DNA of 29,851 nt from a virus, in the IMG/VR virus record IMGVR_UViG_3300019755_000013, positions 1-29,851 of that record, one strand, 5' to 3'. Positions within the stretch are counted from its first letter, which is position 1. Each line of letters begins with the position of its first letter. The position numbers were made by a program, and so were the translations under genes. Shown here one piece after another: positions 5,642-12,400 of the stretch. The notes under the pieces were generated by a model. It saw only the letters and a list, made by a program, of their open reading frames with translations. It searched no databases and was not told where the DNA came from.

Positions 5642-6205
5642 ATGCTAAACGCAATAAGAAAAATACACGAAGCGCCCAAAATTTATCAACAAGATAAAAC
5701 AGATCCTTTGGGTTTATCAAAAGTCGATCGGCAAAACATGTCTGTTGCTGACGATACTGTAAAAAGTGTTTTTAACGCAATTAAAGAGAGTGTTGGTATC
5801 AGCCAATCAAAATTAATGAAACGCTGCGATAAAAGCAAAGAGACGATACGTCGCGCGTTAATCAGATTATTAAACGACGAGAAAATTTCACGCGTAGAAA
5901 CAGGTAAAAACGGAAAAAATTATATTTATTCTTATTTTGAATTTGGGAAAGAATTCAAGCCAAAAACAACTAATGAAAAATTTGCCGATGAAATTTTAAA
6001 ACTCTTATCAAACAAAGGCACTTTAACAAATAAACAATTAAGAGCGCTTTTAAATACAACTATCTATCGTGTCGGCATTGTAACAAAGCAGCTAGAAGCT
6101 ATGAATAAAATCACAACACAAACACGCGTTGGTGAACACGGAAATAATGAGTTTGCGCACACTATAAACAATCAGGAGGAATCATGTATATCACAACATC
6201 ATTAG
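5642..6205 (+). CDS. Winged-helix DNA-binding protein (two repeats)
   Basis: 187 aa; ATG follows the helicase stop directly, with AAGGAG upstream inside the helicase gene. Two similar segments can be seen: residues about 40-88 (…GISQSKLMKRCDKSKETIRRALIRLLNDEKISRVE) and about 115-165 (…GTLTNKQLRALLNTTIYRVGIVTKQLEAMNKI). Each reads as a winged helix with helix, turn, recognition helix and wing. The protein probably binds DNA, perhaps at the replication origin or as a regulator. No exact family is recognised. It overlaps the next gene by 22 bases. Confidence 0.7.
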   Translation: MLNAIRKIHEAPKIYQQDKTDPLGLSKVDRQNMSVADDTVKSVFNAIKESVGISQSKLMKRCDKSKETIRRALIRLLNDEKISRVETGKNGKNYIYSYFEFGKEFKPKTTNEKFADEILKLLSNKGTLTNKQLRALLNTTIYRVGIVTKQLEAMNKITTQTRVGEHGNNEFAHTINNQEESCISQHH

Positions 6206-6366
6206 TTTTATTGCTTGTCGTGTATGTAATCACGTTTTTATGCAAGCTAAACAAAAAGCGTTTTTATGACTGTAATCGCAGTGATGATATTCAAATTAAT
6301 ATTGCAGATATTGTGATTATTGTTGCTGTAACGGGGTTGTTTTTGTTTTGGGCGTTTTTGTTGTGA
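6184..6366 (+). CDS. Small two-helix membrane protein
   Basis: 60 aa with an excellent ribosome site (AGGAGGA at 6175-6181). Two hydrophobic helices lie at about residues 2-21 and 41-60, joined by a short loop with basic (KLNKKRF) then acidic residues. It overlaps the end of the winged-helix gene. Small membrane proteins of unknown role are common in early phage operons. A holin is unlikely because it lies far from the lysis genes and outside the late operon. Confidence 0.7.
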   Translation: MYITTSLVLLLVVYVITFLCKLNKKRFYDCNRSDDIQINIADIVIIVAVTGLFLFWAFLL

Positions 6367-6372
6367 GGGTGA

Positions 6373-6825
6373 ATGATGGCTAAGTGTTTCTTTGAAAAAA
6401 CAGCAGGGGGAATATTAATTCCAGCTGACGATGAAACAGCAGAATATTTAACATCAATAAAAACAGGAACGCATTTAAAGACAAATTTAACTAAAACACG
6501 AAACTATGAATTTCATAAAAAAGTTTTTGGGTTCTTTAATTTTTGTTTTGACCATTGGGCTGCTGAAATAAATTATCAGTACATGGATGAAACAGCGCAA
6601 AAGAATGCGTTTAGAAAACAGTTAACTATTTTAGCTGGTTATAGAAATGAGTTTTATAACTTAAGAAAAAAAACGATTGGCTACGAAGCAAAAAGCTTAG
6701 CTTATGAAAATATGGATGAAGATGAATTTAGGCAATGTTACGTAGCACTAACACAAGCCGCAATGGATAACATTTTTCACGGTTCTGATGAACTTGTTTA
6801 CAACAAATTAGTGAGTTTTTTTTAA
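6373..6825 (+). CDS. DUF1367 family phage protein
   Basis: 150 aa (or 149 from the second ATG at 6376); GAGGG at 6364-6368. The N-terminus (AKCFFEKTAGGILIPADDET) and the central FHKKVFGFFNFCFDHW segment match the DUF1367 family found between replication genes and the nin-like/Q region in lambdoid phages. The molecular function of DUF1367 is not known. The stop codon overlaps the next start (TAATG). Confidence 0.8.
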   Translation: MMAKCFFEKTAGGILIPADDETAEYLTSIKTGTHLKTNLTKTRNYEFHKKVFGFFNFCFDHWAAEINYQYMDETAQKNAFRKQLTILAGYRNEFYNLRKKTIGYEAKSLAYENMDEDEFRQCYVALTQAAMDNIFHGSDELVYNKLVSFF

Positions 6826-6992
6826 TGAAAACACCCGTGGTTAGTCATCATAGCGAAACATGCCATAAATGCAAAAACCCTATTTTACCAGGTGCGCCAC
6901 GGGTAATTTTAGACAGAAAAACATTTAAGTGTAATACGTGTTATTTAACGGAAAAATACGGTGAGACGTTACCAAAATATAGGGCGGTATAA
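6825..6992 (+). CDS. Small zinc-ribbon protein (55 aa)
   Basis: The ATG at 6825 overlaps the preceding stop, and the TAA stop at 6990-6992 overlaps the next ATG at 6992. Two CxxC knuckles (C13/C16 and C36/C39) separated by 19 residues make a minimal zinc ribbon. Small proteins of this kind are common next to DUF1367 and YbcO genes. No catalytic residues are visible; nucleic-acid binding is likely. Confidence 0.7.
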   Translation: MKTPVVSHHSETCHKCKNPILPGAPRVILDRKTFKCNTCYLTEKYGETLPKYRAV

Positions 6993-7291
6993 TGTTAATT
7001 CGCAGTAAGAAAATAAGAGAATCCGCTCGAGGCCAAGAATGCCAAGTTAGGTTGCCTGGTATTTGTAACTTTAACCCTGAAACTACGATTTTTGCTCATG
7101 TTGGCAGTGGTGGTGGCATGGGTTCAAAGGTAAGTGATATTCACGGTACGTATTGTTGCTCTAGTTGTCACGATGAATTAGATAGACGTACAAGAATTAT
7201 GAACGCTGAAACAGCAGAATTATTCGGTTGGCATGGCGTCCAACGAACACAAGAAATACTTTGCTATATGGAGTTAATAAAAGTCGCATGA
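6992..7291 (+). CDS. YbcO/DUF1364-family putative nuclease
   Basis: 99 aa. The sequence LIRSKKIRESARGQECQVR, then LPGICN, then SGGGMGSKVSDIHGTYCCSSCHDELD, is the DUF1364/YbcO signature. Likely metal ligands or catalytic residues are C17, C25, H36, C56, C59 and H60. YbcO of E. coli cryptic prophage DLP12 is classed as a putative HNH-like nuclease; activity here is inferred. It stands in the recombination/nin-like block just before a RuvC-like resolvase, and overlaps the next gene by ATGA. Confidence 0.85.
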   Translation: MLIRSKKIRESARGQECQVRLPGICNFNPETTIFAHVGSGGGMGSKVSDIHGTYCCSSCHDELDRRTRIMNAETAELFGWHGVQRTQEILCYMELIKVA

Positions 7292-7503
7292 TTTACCCAT
7301 TATATTACTACACAAATTATAAGCATGGAACGGATAAAAATTTTGTATTAGCAAGAATGAACGTAATACCAAGAGAGCATCAACAAAAAATAGCAGACAG
7401 GTACGAGCGAATATTCAGAGATAACAAAGGCAACAACAGAAAGCGCGCAAATACGTTTTTACATAAAGTAGCTAAATATTTTAGAAGTAAAGGGAAGGTA
7501 TGA
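7288..7503 (+). CDS. Conserved phage protein of unknown function
   Basis: 71 aa. The frame is open from 7228, but the ATG at 7288 overlapping the preceding stop (ATGA) is the natural start; translation is probably coupled because no close ribosome site is present. The protein is basic, with a Tyr-rich start (IYPLYYYTNYKHGTDKNFVL) and a Lys/Arg-rich helical end. Similar small proteins occur beside resolvase and Q genes in other temperate phages. Function unknown. The next gene overlaps by ATGA. Confidence 0.7.
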   Translation: MIYPLYYYTNYKHGTDKNFVLARMNVIPREHQQKIADRYERIFRDNKGNNRKRANTFLHKVAKYFRSKGKV

Positions 7504-7943
7504 AAATAATCATAGGCATTGATCCTGATATTGTAAAAAGCGGTTTGGCAGTAATACAAAACGGCAAGATAACTAATTTAGAATCATTATCTTTTGTTGA
7601 CTTGATAAATGCGGTTGATCATATTCCGAGCGGTAAAGACGGGTTCACTATCAAAATTGAAAATCCTGAAGCTATCAAACCGTTGTTTGGCGCTAAAACT
7701 AAAAATAAACGCGCAATACGCGAGAAAATCTGTCAAGACGTTGGCAAGTGTAAAGCTACCGCTCGTTTAATTTGTGAAGTATTGGAAAGTAAAGGTTATA
7801 TCGTTAACAAGATAAAACCGCTAACAGGCCCAACAAAAAAACAAGCCAAATCAGACGCAGAATATTTTAATAAAATAACTGGCTGGCAAGGTAGAAGTAA
7901 CGAAGATAAACGCGATGCCGCATTAATTGCACTATTTGGATAG
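7500..7943 (+). CDS. RuvC-like Holliday junction resolvase
   Basis: 147 aa; ATG at 7500 with AAGGGAAGG at 7491-7499. It has the RNase H-like fold markers of RuvC: GIDPDIVKSGLAVI with Asp8 at the start of strand 1, IKIENPEA with Glu54, and the C-terminal NEDKRDAALIAL with Asp136/Asp139. These acidic residues would bind two Mg2+ ions. It presumably cuts branched recombination or replication intermediates before packaging, the job RusA or RuvC-like enzymes do in other phages. Length is slightly shorter than cellular RuvC (about 170 aa). Confidence 0.85.
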   Translation: MKIIIGIDPDIVKSGLAVIQNGKITNLESLSFVDLINAVDHIPSGKDGFTIKIENPEAIKPLFGAKTKNKRAIREKICQDVGKCKATARLICEVLESKGYIVNKIKPLTGPTKKQAKSDAEYFNKITGWQGRSNEDKRDAALIALFG

Positions 7944-7951
7944 GATTATTT

Positions 7952-8548
7952 ATGATGTCGATACAACTGCTTTACAGCAGACAAGTACCAAGAACGATTA
8001 ATTGCGATATTAATATGTTAAAACGCAGCGTTAATGCGATAACAAGTGACGAGGTATTATCTATTTTAAGCAAGGTGCAAAGTAAACACCCTATCGGTAA
8101 TGCTGTTCTTGATGCTCAAATAGCATTAGACCCGATGGCTAGACGTTTATTAACAAAAACATTGACCGCAGCGCTAACCTATGAAAAATACGATAGTGAT
8201 ATTGCAAGCGCAATTGCAGAAGTTGCGGTTATGGAGGTTTGCGATAGTAATGTTTGCCCCATGTGCAAAGGTACTGGTGAATATATCAAGCAAGGCGAGG
8301 GCGTTGTTCAATGCTCAAGATGCAATGGGGTGGGTAGTTTTATATTAAGTAATCGTGCTTTACATAAAATGATAGTGAACTTGCTACCAGAAGAAAAACG
8401 CTTTTGTCGTGATACGTTTAGGCGCAAGTGGTACGATATTTATATGAGCGCAGTAGATAAACTACATCAATCGGCAGGTGATGCGTCAAGCTATGCTAAA
8501 AAGATTTTAAGAAAAATTGAAGATCAAGAAATTTCATTAATTAGGTGA
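7952..8548 (+). CDS. Q: Q-type late antitermination protein
   Basis: 198 aa (a second ATG lies at 7955); AGGA at 7943-7946. The centre carries two DnaJ-type CxxCxGxG knuckles at residues 102-109 and 121-128 (C102, C105, C121, C124), with helical flanks rich in basic residues, as in the zinc-containing Q family of lambdoid phages. Context supports it strongly: one gene and a short gap later comes a promoter (9127-9154) closely followed by an intrinsic terminator (9183-9213) and then lysis and head genes. Q would bind at that promoter, join paused RNA polymerase and let it read through the terminator. Family assignment is by pattern, not alignment. Confidence 0.75.
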   Translation: MMSIQLLYSRQVPRTINCDINMLKRSVNAITSDEVLSILSKVQSKHPIGNAVLDAQIALDPMARRLLTKTLTAALTYEKYDSDIASAIAEVAVMEVCDSNVCPMCKGTGEYIKQGEGVVQCSRCNGVGSFILSNRALHKMIVNLLPEEKRFCRDTFRRKWYDIYMSAVDKLHQSAGDASSYAKKILRKIEDQEISLIR

Positions 8549-8551
8549 CTT

Positions 8552-9007
8552 ATGAATAAAAAATCAATAGAAGATACATACACAGGATCATTAATCACAT
8601 GGATGGATTTAGAAAAACTTATATGTTGCCAAGCTGAAACTCTGAAAGCTGCGGTAAAAACAACTTTAGAGAACTATAAAAGGGATGCCCTGGAAGAGTA
8701 CAAAAACCAAACCAGACTAGATAAAACGAAAGGGCTTAGTCCTAGCTTAGTTATAGTTGATGATGTAAAGGATGGCTTTATAACTAAAACACAAGAAGAA
8801 ATAACAGACATAGAAACAAAAGCAAACGCATTACTAGAACTTGGTGAAGTGCAAAAACCAGTAGAAGACTATATTGAACTACTACAAGAAACAATTATGA
8901 CATACCAGGGAGAGTTGTATTCTAAAAATAGTGATATAGGTAGGTTAGAATTCAAAGTGAAAATGTTAGAAGAGGCCGCCAAGCGAGACAGCCTTGTTGC
9001 TGATTAA
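8552..9007 (+). CDS. Hypothetical coiled-coil protein
   Basis: 151 aa; ATG at 8552 with the weak TTAGGTGA at 8540-8547, four bases after the Q-like stop. The protein is rich in Glu, Lys, Leu and Thr; residues about 30-55 and 95-148 look like long helices, the last compatible with a coiled coil (…LEFKVKMLEEAAKR). No family is recognised. It is the last gene before the late control region. About 120 bases (9008-9126) then hold only a short CGTG/CACG hairpin (9077-9088) followed by T-rich DNA, a weak candidate for early-operon termination. Confidence 0.7.
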   Translation: MNKKSIEDTYTGSLITWMDLEKLICCQAETLKAAVKTTLENYKRDALEEYKNQTRLDKTKGLSPSLVIVDDVKDGFITKTQEEITDIETKANALLELGEVQKPVEDYIELLQETIMTYQGELYSKNSDIGRLEFKVKMLEEAAKRDSLVAD

Positions 9008-9126
9008 ATTTGCCCTTGTCGCCAATACGCGCGACTTGAATAAATTAAAACATTTTTTTTGGATGTGGAATTTATGCGTGTTTTCACGTGTTGTTTCAAC
9101 TTTTTTCTACAGAATAAAACCATCCC

Positions 9127-9154
9127 TTGACAATCGACCACTTTTTGATAGTAT
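9127..9154 (+). promoter_or_regulatory. Late promoter (pR'-like) with putative Q-binding element
   Basis: TTGACA (9127-9132) is a perfect -35; after a 16-bp spacer comes TAGTAT (9149-9154), a fair -10; predicted start near 9161. The spacer begins with ATCGACCACTTT (9133-9144). The same 12 bases recur at 26173-26184, again exactly 4 bases before a -10 box. In lambda, Q binds DNA between the -35 and -10 boxes of pR', so this 12-mer is a good candidate for the Q-binding element. The tight coupling to the terminator at 9183-9213 supports the assignment. Confidence 0.75.
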
Positions 9155-9182
9155 TTATCTACTCTAGGAAAACTACGTTTAC

Positions 9183-9213
9183 AGCCCGACTTTAACCAGT
9201 TGGGCTTTTTTTT
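9183..9213 (+). terminator. Promoter-proximal intrinsic terminator (tR'-like)
   Basis: GCCCGACT (9184-9191) pairs with AGTTGGGC (9198-9205) through 8 bp including one wobble, with a 6-base loop, directly followed by eight T (9206-9213). It lies only some 20-50 bases after the predicted late start site, so without antitermination only a short leader RNA would be made. Confidence 0.85.
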
Positions 9214-9235
9214 GGCTAAAATTTAGGTGAGACAA

Positions 9236-9751
9236 ATGAAAGGTAATTTACATATTGGCACTAAACTGGTTTTGGCTTTAGCTATGACCCGACTTGAATA
9301 TAACGAATATCGCGGTTGGGAATTGCCAGAAGACGAAGACGGAAATGATAGTGGTTACCTTGTTGAATATGTTGATGGTGGTGATTCAAACCATCCAAAC
9401 CATAAAGGTTATATTTCGTGGTCACCAGAAGAAGTATTCCATAACGCGTATAAAGTCTCTGGTGAAATGTCATTCGGCATGGCAATCGAATCCGCCAAGC
9501 GTGGCTATAAGATTGCCCGTTCTGGTTGGAATGGAAAGGGTATGTGGGTTATTTATAATCCTGGCAGTAATGGCGAAACCCATTCAATGTTTGATGGTAG
9601 CGTATATAAAAAACATGGTGTTGATGAATGTGAAATACTTCCACACTTTGATATGTATACTGTTAACTCTTCAGGTCGTAGAGCAATGTTACCTGGTTGG
9701 CTAGCTTCTCAAAGTGATATCGATGCTAATGATTGGATGATCATCGAATAA
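9236..9751 (+). CDS. DUF2829 (Tad2-like anti-defence) protein with N-terminal phage domain
   Basis: 171 aa; the ATG at 9236 is chosen because AGGTGA (9225-9230) is correctly spaced; an upstream GTG (9227) lies inside that ribosome site. Two parts are visible. Residues about 6-73 (IGTKLVLALAMTR…YRGW…GYLVEYVDGG…GYISWSPEEVF) form a domain seen alone or fused in many phage proteins, of unknown role. Residues about 78-171 match DUF2829: FGMAIESAKRGYKIARSGWNGKGMW and the closing GWLASQSDIDANDW. DUF2829 is the fold of Tad2, which sequesters signalling nucleotides of Thoeris and, in some homologues, CBASS. Anti-defence activity here is inferred from the family. Unusually, it is the first gene of the late operon, just before the endolysin. 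Confidence 0.85.
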   Translation: MKGNLHIGTKLVLALAMTRLEYNEYRGWELPEDEDGNDSGYLVEYVDGGDSNHPNHKGYISWSPEEVFHNAYKVSGEMSFGMAIESAKRGYKIARSGWNGKGMWVIYNPGSNGETHSMFDGSVYKKHGVDECEILPHFDMYTVNSSGRRAMLPGWLASQSDIDANDWMIIE

Positions 9752-10251
9752 TGAAACTAAACTTAAACAAACTAATTGCAGCAGGTTTATCTACTGTAGT
9801 TGCGTTTGTTGGGTTTAACATCGCACAGCATGAAGGTGAAGAATTCACGGGTTATATTGATCCTGCAGGAATAGCAACAACTTGTTACGGTCATACAAAA
9901 ACAGCAGTTGTTGGCAAAAGCTACACTGAAAATGAATGCGTTAGTTTGCTAGCTAAAGATTTAGGCGAACATAACACACAAATGAACAGTGTTATTAATG
10001 TTGATTTATCACCAGGTGAGCATTCAGCGTATTTGTCGTTTCATTACAACATTGGCCATGGCGCATTTACTCGCAGTACATTATTACGCTATCTAAATCA
10101 AAACAAGCGAGTTGAAGCTTGTAATGAATTATCTCGGTGGGTTTATGCTAAAGGTGTAAAGCTCCAAGGTTTAGTTAATCGACGAGAAAAAGAACGTGAC
10201 ATTTGTTTAAAATCATTAGCGAACGTAAACAGTGTTAAGTATATTTTCTAG
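9751..10251 (+). CDS. SAR endolysin, glycoside hydrolase family 24 (R21-like lysozyme)
   Basis: 166 aa from the ATG at 9751, which overlaps the preceding stop (TAATG). Residues about 6-26 are weakly hydrophobic and rich in Ala/Gly/Val, a signal-anchor-release segment. The catalytic triad has the classic spacing: E28-x8-D37-x5-T43, within HEGEEFTGYIDPAGIATT, followed by CYGHT. It cuts peptidoglycan glycan strands after release from the inner membrane. SAR endolysins reach the periplasm by the Sec system and need only membrane depolarisation by a pinholin, consistent with the holin-like gene at 12401. It overlaps the i-spanin start by 20 bases. Confidence 0.9.
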   Translation: MKLNLNKLIAAGLSTVVAFVGFNIAQHEGEEFTGYIDPAGIATTCYGHTKTAVVGKSYTENECVSLLAKDLGEHNTQMNSVINVDLSPGEHSAYLSFHYNIGHGAFTRSTLLRYLNQNKRVEACNELSRWVYAKGVKLQGLVNRREKERDICLKSLANVNSVKYIF

Positions 10252-10732
10252 CATTGAACGAATAATCATCGCTGTACTGTTAGCGTGTGTGATTTTTGTG
10301 AGCTACGTTGCATACAACACTAACAGAAATTACACAGAAGCGCGTAACACCATAAAAAACCAAGCGTTAAAGCTAGAAAACAGCGAAATTCAAAAAGAAT
10401 ACTTAACGAACAGTTTAAATTTATCTGAAAAAAGCAACGAAAAATTACTAAAAGAACGCGCATCTTTAGCAAAAATCAATGAGCAGTATAACGCTGAACT
10501 TATCACGTTAAACGCGCAGCATTCCAATTCACAACAACAAATAAAACTATTGAGGCAATCAACGAATGAAACCGTTAAAGATTGGGCTAATGATTGTGTG
10601 CCTTTTAGTGCTATCAGCTTGCTCAAGTATGCTAGAGCCAAAGATTGTCACAAGAACAGTCGTTCAAACGAAACTCAAATACGTAATACCACCGAAAGAA
10701 CTAATTCAACAGTGCCAAATACAGCACAGTAG
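10232..10732 (+). CDS. Rz: i-spanin (Rz-like)
   Basis: 166 aa from a GTG at 10232; a stop codon lies just upstream in frame (10226), and no ATG offers an alternative. Residues about 10-28 form a single N-terminal transmembrane helix, followed by a long periplasmic coiled coil (about 35-115) and a polar C-terminal tail. Together with the nested lipoprotein gene at 10566 this is the Rz/Rz1 two-component spanin that fuses inner and outer membranes in the last step of lysis of a Gram-negative host. Confidence 0.8.
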   Translation: MLSIFSSIERIIIAVLLACVIFVSYVAYNTNRNYTEARNTIKNQALKLENSEIQKEYLTNSLNLSEKSNEKLLKERASLAKINEQYNAELITLNAQHSNSQQQIKLLRQSTNETVKDWANDCVPFSAISLLKYARAKDCHKNSRSNETQIRNTTERTNSTVPNTAQ

Positions 10733-10847
10733 CATTTCTCGTAATGATGGTTTGTTGTCTTACGCTCGTTCGTTAGAGTCAACAATCGATGAGTGCAATC
10801 TAAACATTCAGCGCGTGCAACAATGGATTAGCGATAATGCAGAATAA
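10566..10847 (+). CDS. Rz1: o-spanin lipoprotein (Rz1-like)
   Basis: 93 aa, begun inside the Rz gene in another frame and extending 115 bases beyond it; GAGG stands about 10 bases before the ATG. The N-terminus (residues 1-18) is a hydrophobic signal with lipobox LSAC, so Cys19 should be lipidated and the protein held in the outer membrane. The mature part is short and less proline-rich than lambda Rz1. The overlapping arrangement is diagnostic for Rz/Rz1 pairs. Confidence 0.85.
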   Translation: MKPLKIGLMIVCLLVLSACSSMLEPKIVTRTVVQTKLKYVIPPKELIQQCQIQHSSISRNDGLLSYARSLESTIDECNLNIQRVQQWISDNAE

Positions 10848-10876
10848 TTCTAAAATTTTTAATAGTAGAGTAAATT

Positions 10877-11164
10877 ATGAGTACAACATTGAATAACATC
10901 GAGTTAACGCCAAATACACCCATTGATTTGTATGCGCATGCAACTGTAACCGGTGCTGGCATTACATCGGGAACTAAACTGTTAATTAAAAATTTAGGCG
11001 AGTATGACGTTCAGTTGTACAGTGGACCATCTTCACCAACTCCATCAAACGGTTACAAGCAAGTACCTGCCAAAAAAGAGGCTGTTAACACAACGGGCGA
11101 TGCTAAATGTTGGGTTACATCACCTGGTCATGTTGGTTTAGTTAATGTGTCAGTAGCGCCATGA
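10877..11164 (+). CDS. Conserved phage structural-type protein, unknown
   Basis: 95 aa; ATG at 10877 after a weak AGTAGAG site. It is beta-rich in character (LTPNTPIDLYAHATVTGAGI, then IKNLGEYDVQLYSG). This resembles a small family found near holins and tail genes in other phages, described only as hypothetical or structural. Its stop overlaps the next start (ATGA), linking it to the LamG-like protein that follows. A virion decoration or adhesin-adaptor role is plausible but unproven. Confidence 0.65.
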   Translation: MSTTLNNIELTPNTPIDLYAHATVTGAGITSGTKLLIKNLGEYDVQLYSGPSSPTPSNGYKQVPAKKEAVNTTGDAKCWVTSPGHVGLVNVSVAP

Positions 11165-11919
11165 GTTTTGTTGTTTTCACTAACGATGATTACATCATTG
11201 GCACGGGTGTTAATAGTATTAATTCTGATGCGGTTGATCCCGAACCACCAGCAATCCAACGCTACTTCACTCAACTTGACCCGGTTGCTAATGCTTATTA
11301 TGAGCTAGAAACACCTATCACGTTAACGGGTGATTTTGAGATTGAGGTTTGGTTTAGTAGCACATCAGTAGCTGCAAGTATGAATTTAATTTCAGGAACG
11401 ATAGTCACTGAAGATACTATCATACTTGATTTTACAAGCTCGAACACTATTCGGGCATTTGCTTACGTTGGTACTACGTTACAACCCATCACATCAACAT
11501 CATCATTACCTTATTTAGATGGTAAATTAAGAACGGCTGGTATTAGATATACAGGCACAACGGTAGAGTTATTAGTTGACGGTGTTGTTATGTCTAGCGG
11601 TACATGGGCGCTCAATGGAAATCAGAATATAGCATATAGTGGCGCAAGGGCTGGCACCACTAACTACTTAGACAGCATCCTATCTAACTTAAAAATCACA
11701 GACAAATCAGGCGCAGAAGATGTAACTACTACGTTTGCACTTGATAGTGGAAAAGGTGTTACTACTGAAAATAGTTTAGAGAATAATAACTCATTAACTC
11801 GCATAAACGTAGCTGACGAAGATATTGAACTATTCGAAAAATCAGGTAATCAGTGGGGTAACATATCACCATTGCCACAAGAGTTACCTGCTGTGATACA
11901 AATAGCTGAACAATCATAG
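11161..11919 (+). CDS. LamG/concanavalin-like domain protein (probable virion decoration or adhesin)
   Basis: 252 aa. Residues about 45-185 show the alternating beta-strand pattern of laminin-G/concanavalin A-like domains: FEIEVWFSS, then LISGTI, then the RTAGIRYTGTTVELLVDGV strand pair, and the closing SILSNLKIT strand. Such domains bind carbohydrate or decorate capsids and tails. The C-terminal 60 residues are polar and unmatched. The gene sits between lysis genes and the holin, translationally coupled to the preceding small protein, so the two likely act together. Ligand unknown. Confidence 0.7.
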   Translation: MSFVVFTNDDYIIGTGVNSINSDAVDPEPPAIQRYFTQLDPVANAYYELETPITLTGDFEIEVWFSSTSVAASMNLISGTIVTEDTIILDFTSSNTIRAFAYVGTTLQPITSTSSLPYLDGKLRTAGIRYTGTTVELLVDGVVMSSGTWALNGNQNIAYSGARAGTTNYLDSILSNLKITDKSGAEDVTTTFALDSGKGVTTENSLENNNSLTRINVADEDIELFEKSGNQWGNISPLPQELPAVIQIAEQS

Positions 11920-11929
11920 GGGTTAAGTT

Positions 11930-12343
11930 ATGAAACTGTATTACATAATGCACAAAGACTTTGCAGAGCCGTTATTAGCTAAACAACCTAAAGCTGCTTT
12001 ATATGATGAACAAACATTAGTGTTGGCAGTTACACCACCTAAAAACTTTGAAGGTGAAACAATTGAACTATATAAACTTGGCTTTACTGAACAAGAATGT
12101 GACGTAACACTAACAGAAATACTCACTGGTTTAGCTAACAGAGCGGAGTTTACCGAAGCCGATTTAGCAGTCATTGAGCGAATAAAAGCTAACGGAGGTC
12201 TATCACCATCGTTACTAACAGGCTTAATTGACTATATGAGAGCTGACATACCTACAGGTAAACTAATAGTAATCAGTAAAGCACAAGGGTGGTATTTATA
12301 TGAGAACCATCCTAATTTTATGCCTAAACAAACAGAAATATAA
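11930..12343 (+). CDS. Hypothetical protein (137 aa)
   Basis: ATG at 11930 preceded by AGGGG. The protein has no signal or membrane segment; it mixes beta-like (residues 1-50) and helical (60-110) stretches and ends with a Trp/Tyr-rich part (GWYLYENHPNF). No family is recognised. It is the last gene before an intrinsic terminator at 12345 and may belong with the two preceding structural-type genes, for example as an assembly factor; this is a guess. Confidence 0.65.
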   Translation: MKLYYIMHKDFAEPLLAKQPKAALYDEQTLVLAVTPPKNFEGETIELYKLGFTEQECDVTLTEILTGLANRAEFTEADLAVIERIKANGGLSPSLLTGLIDYMRADIPTGKLIVISKAQGWYLYENHPNFMPKQTEI

Positions 12344-12344
12344 C

Positions 12345-12366
12345 AATGCGCTTCGGCGCATTTTTT
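12345..12366 (+). terminator. Intrinsic terminator with TTCG tetraloop
   Basis: AATGCGC (12345-12351) pairs perfectly with GCGCATT (12356-12362) around a TTCG tetraloop, an extra-stable RNA loop, and is followed by T to 12366. The descending arm can also pair with ATGCGC at 12367-12372, an alternative hairpin that would break the terminator. Confidence 0.85.
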
Positions 12367-12400
12367 ATGCGCGAAATTTTAAAAACACTGGAACAACAAA

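Noticed and set aside
6184-6366. Two-helix membrane protein as the holin
   Set aside because: It is in the replication operon before Q and far from the endolysin; the gene at 12401 fits a pinholin much better.
7228-7287. Longer start for the 7288-7503 gene
   Set aside because: It would overlap the YbcO-like gene by 64 bases without a ribosome site; the ATGA overlap at 7288 is the usual coupling pattern.
9054-9120. T-runs and CGTG/CACG hairpin as a clear early terminator
   Set aside because: The stem is only 4 bp and the T-runs are not directly attached; too weak to list as a terminator.
11942-11952. TACATAATGCA, one mismatch to the operator core
   Set aside because: It lies inside the coding region of the 11930-12343 gene, with broken symmetry and no promoter.
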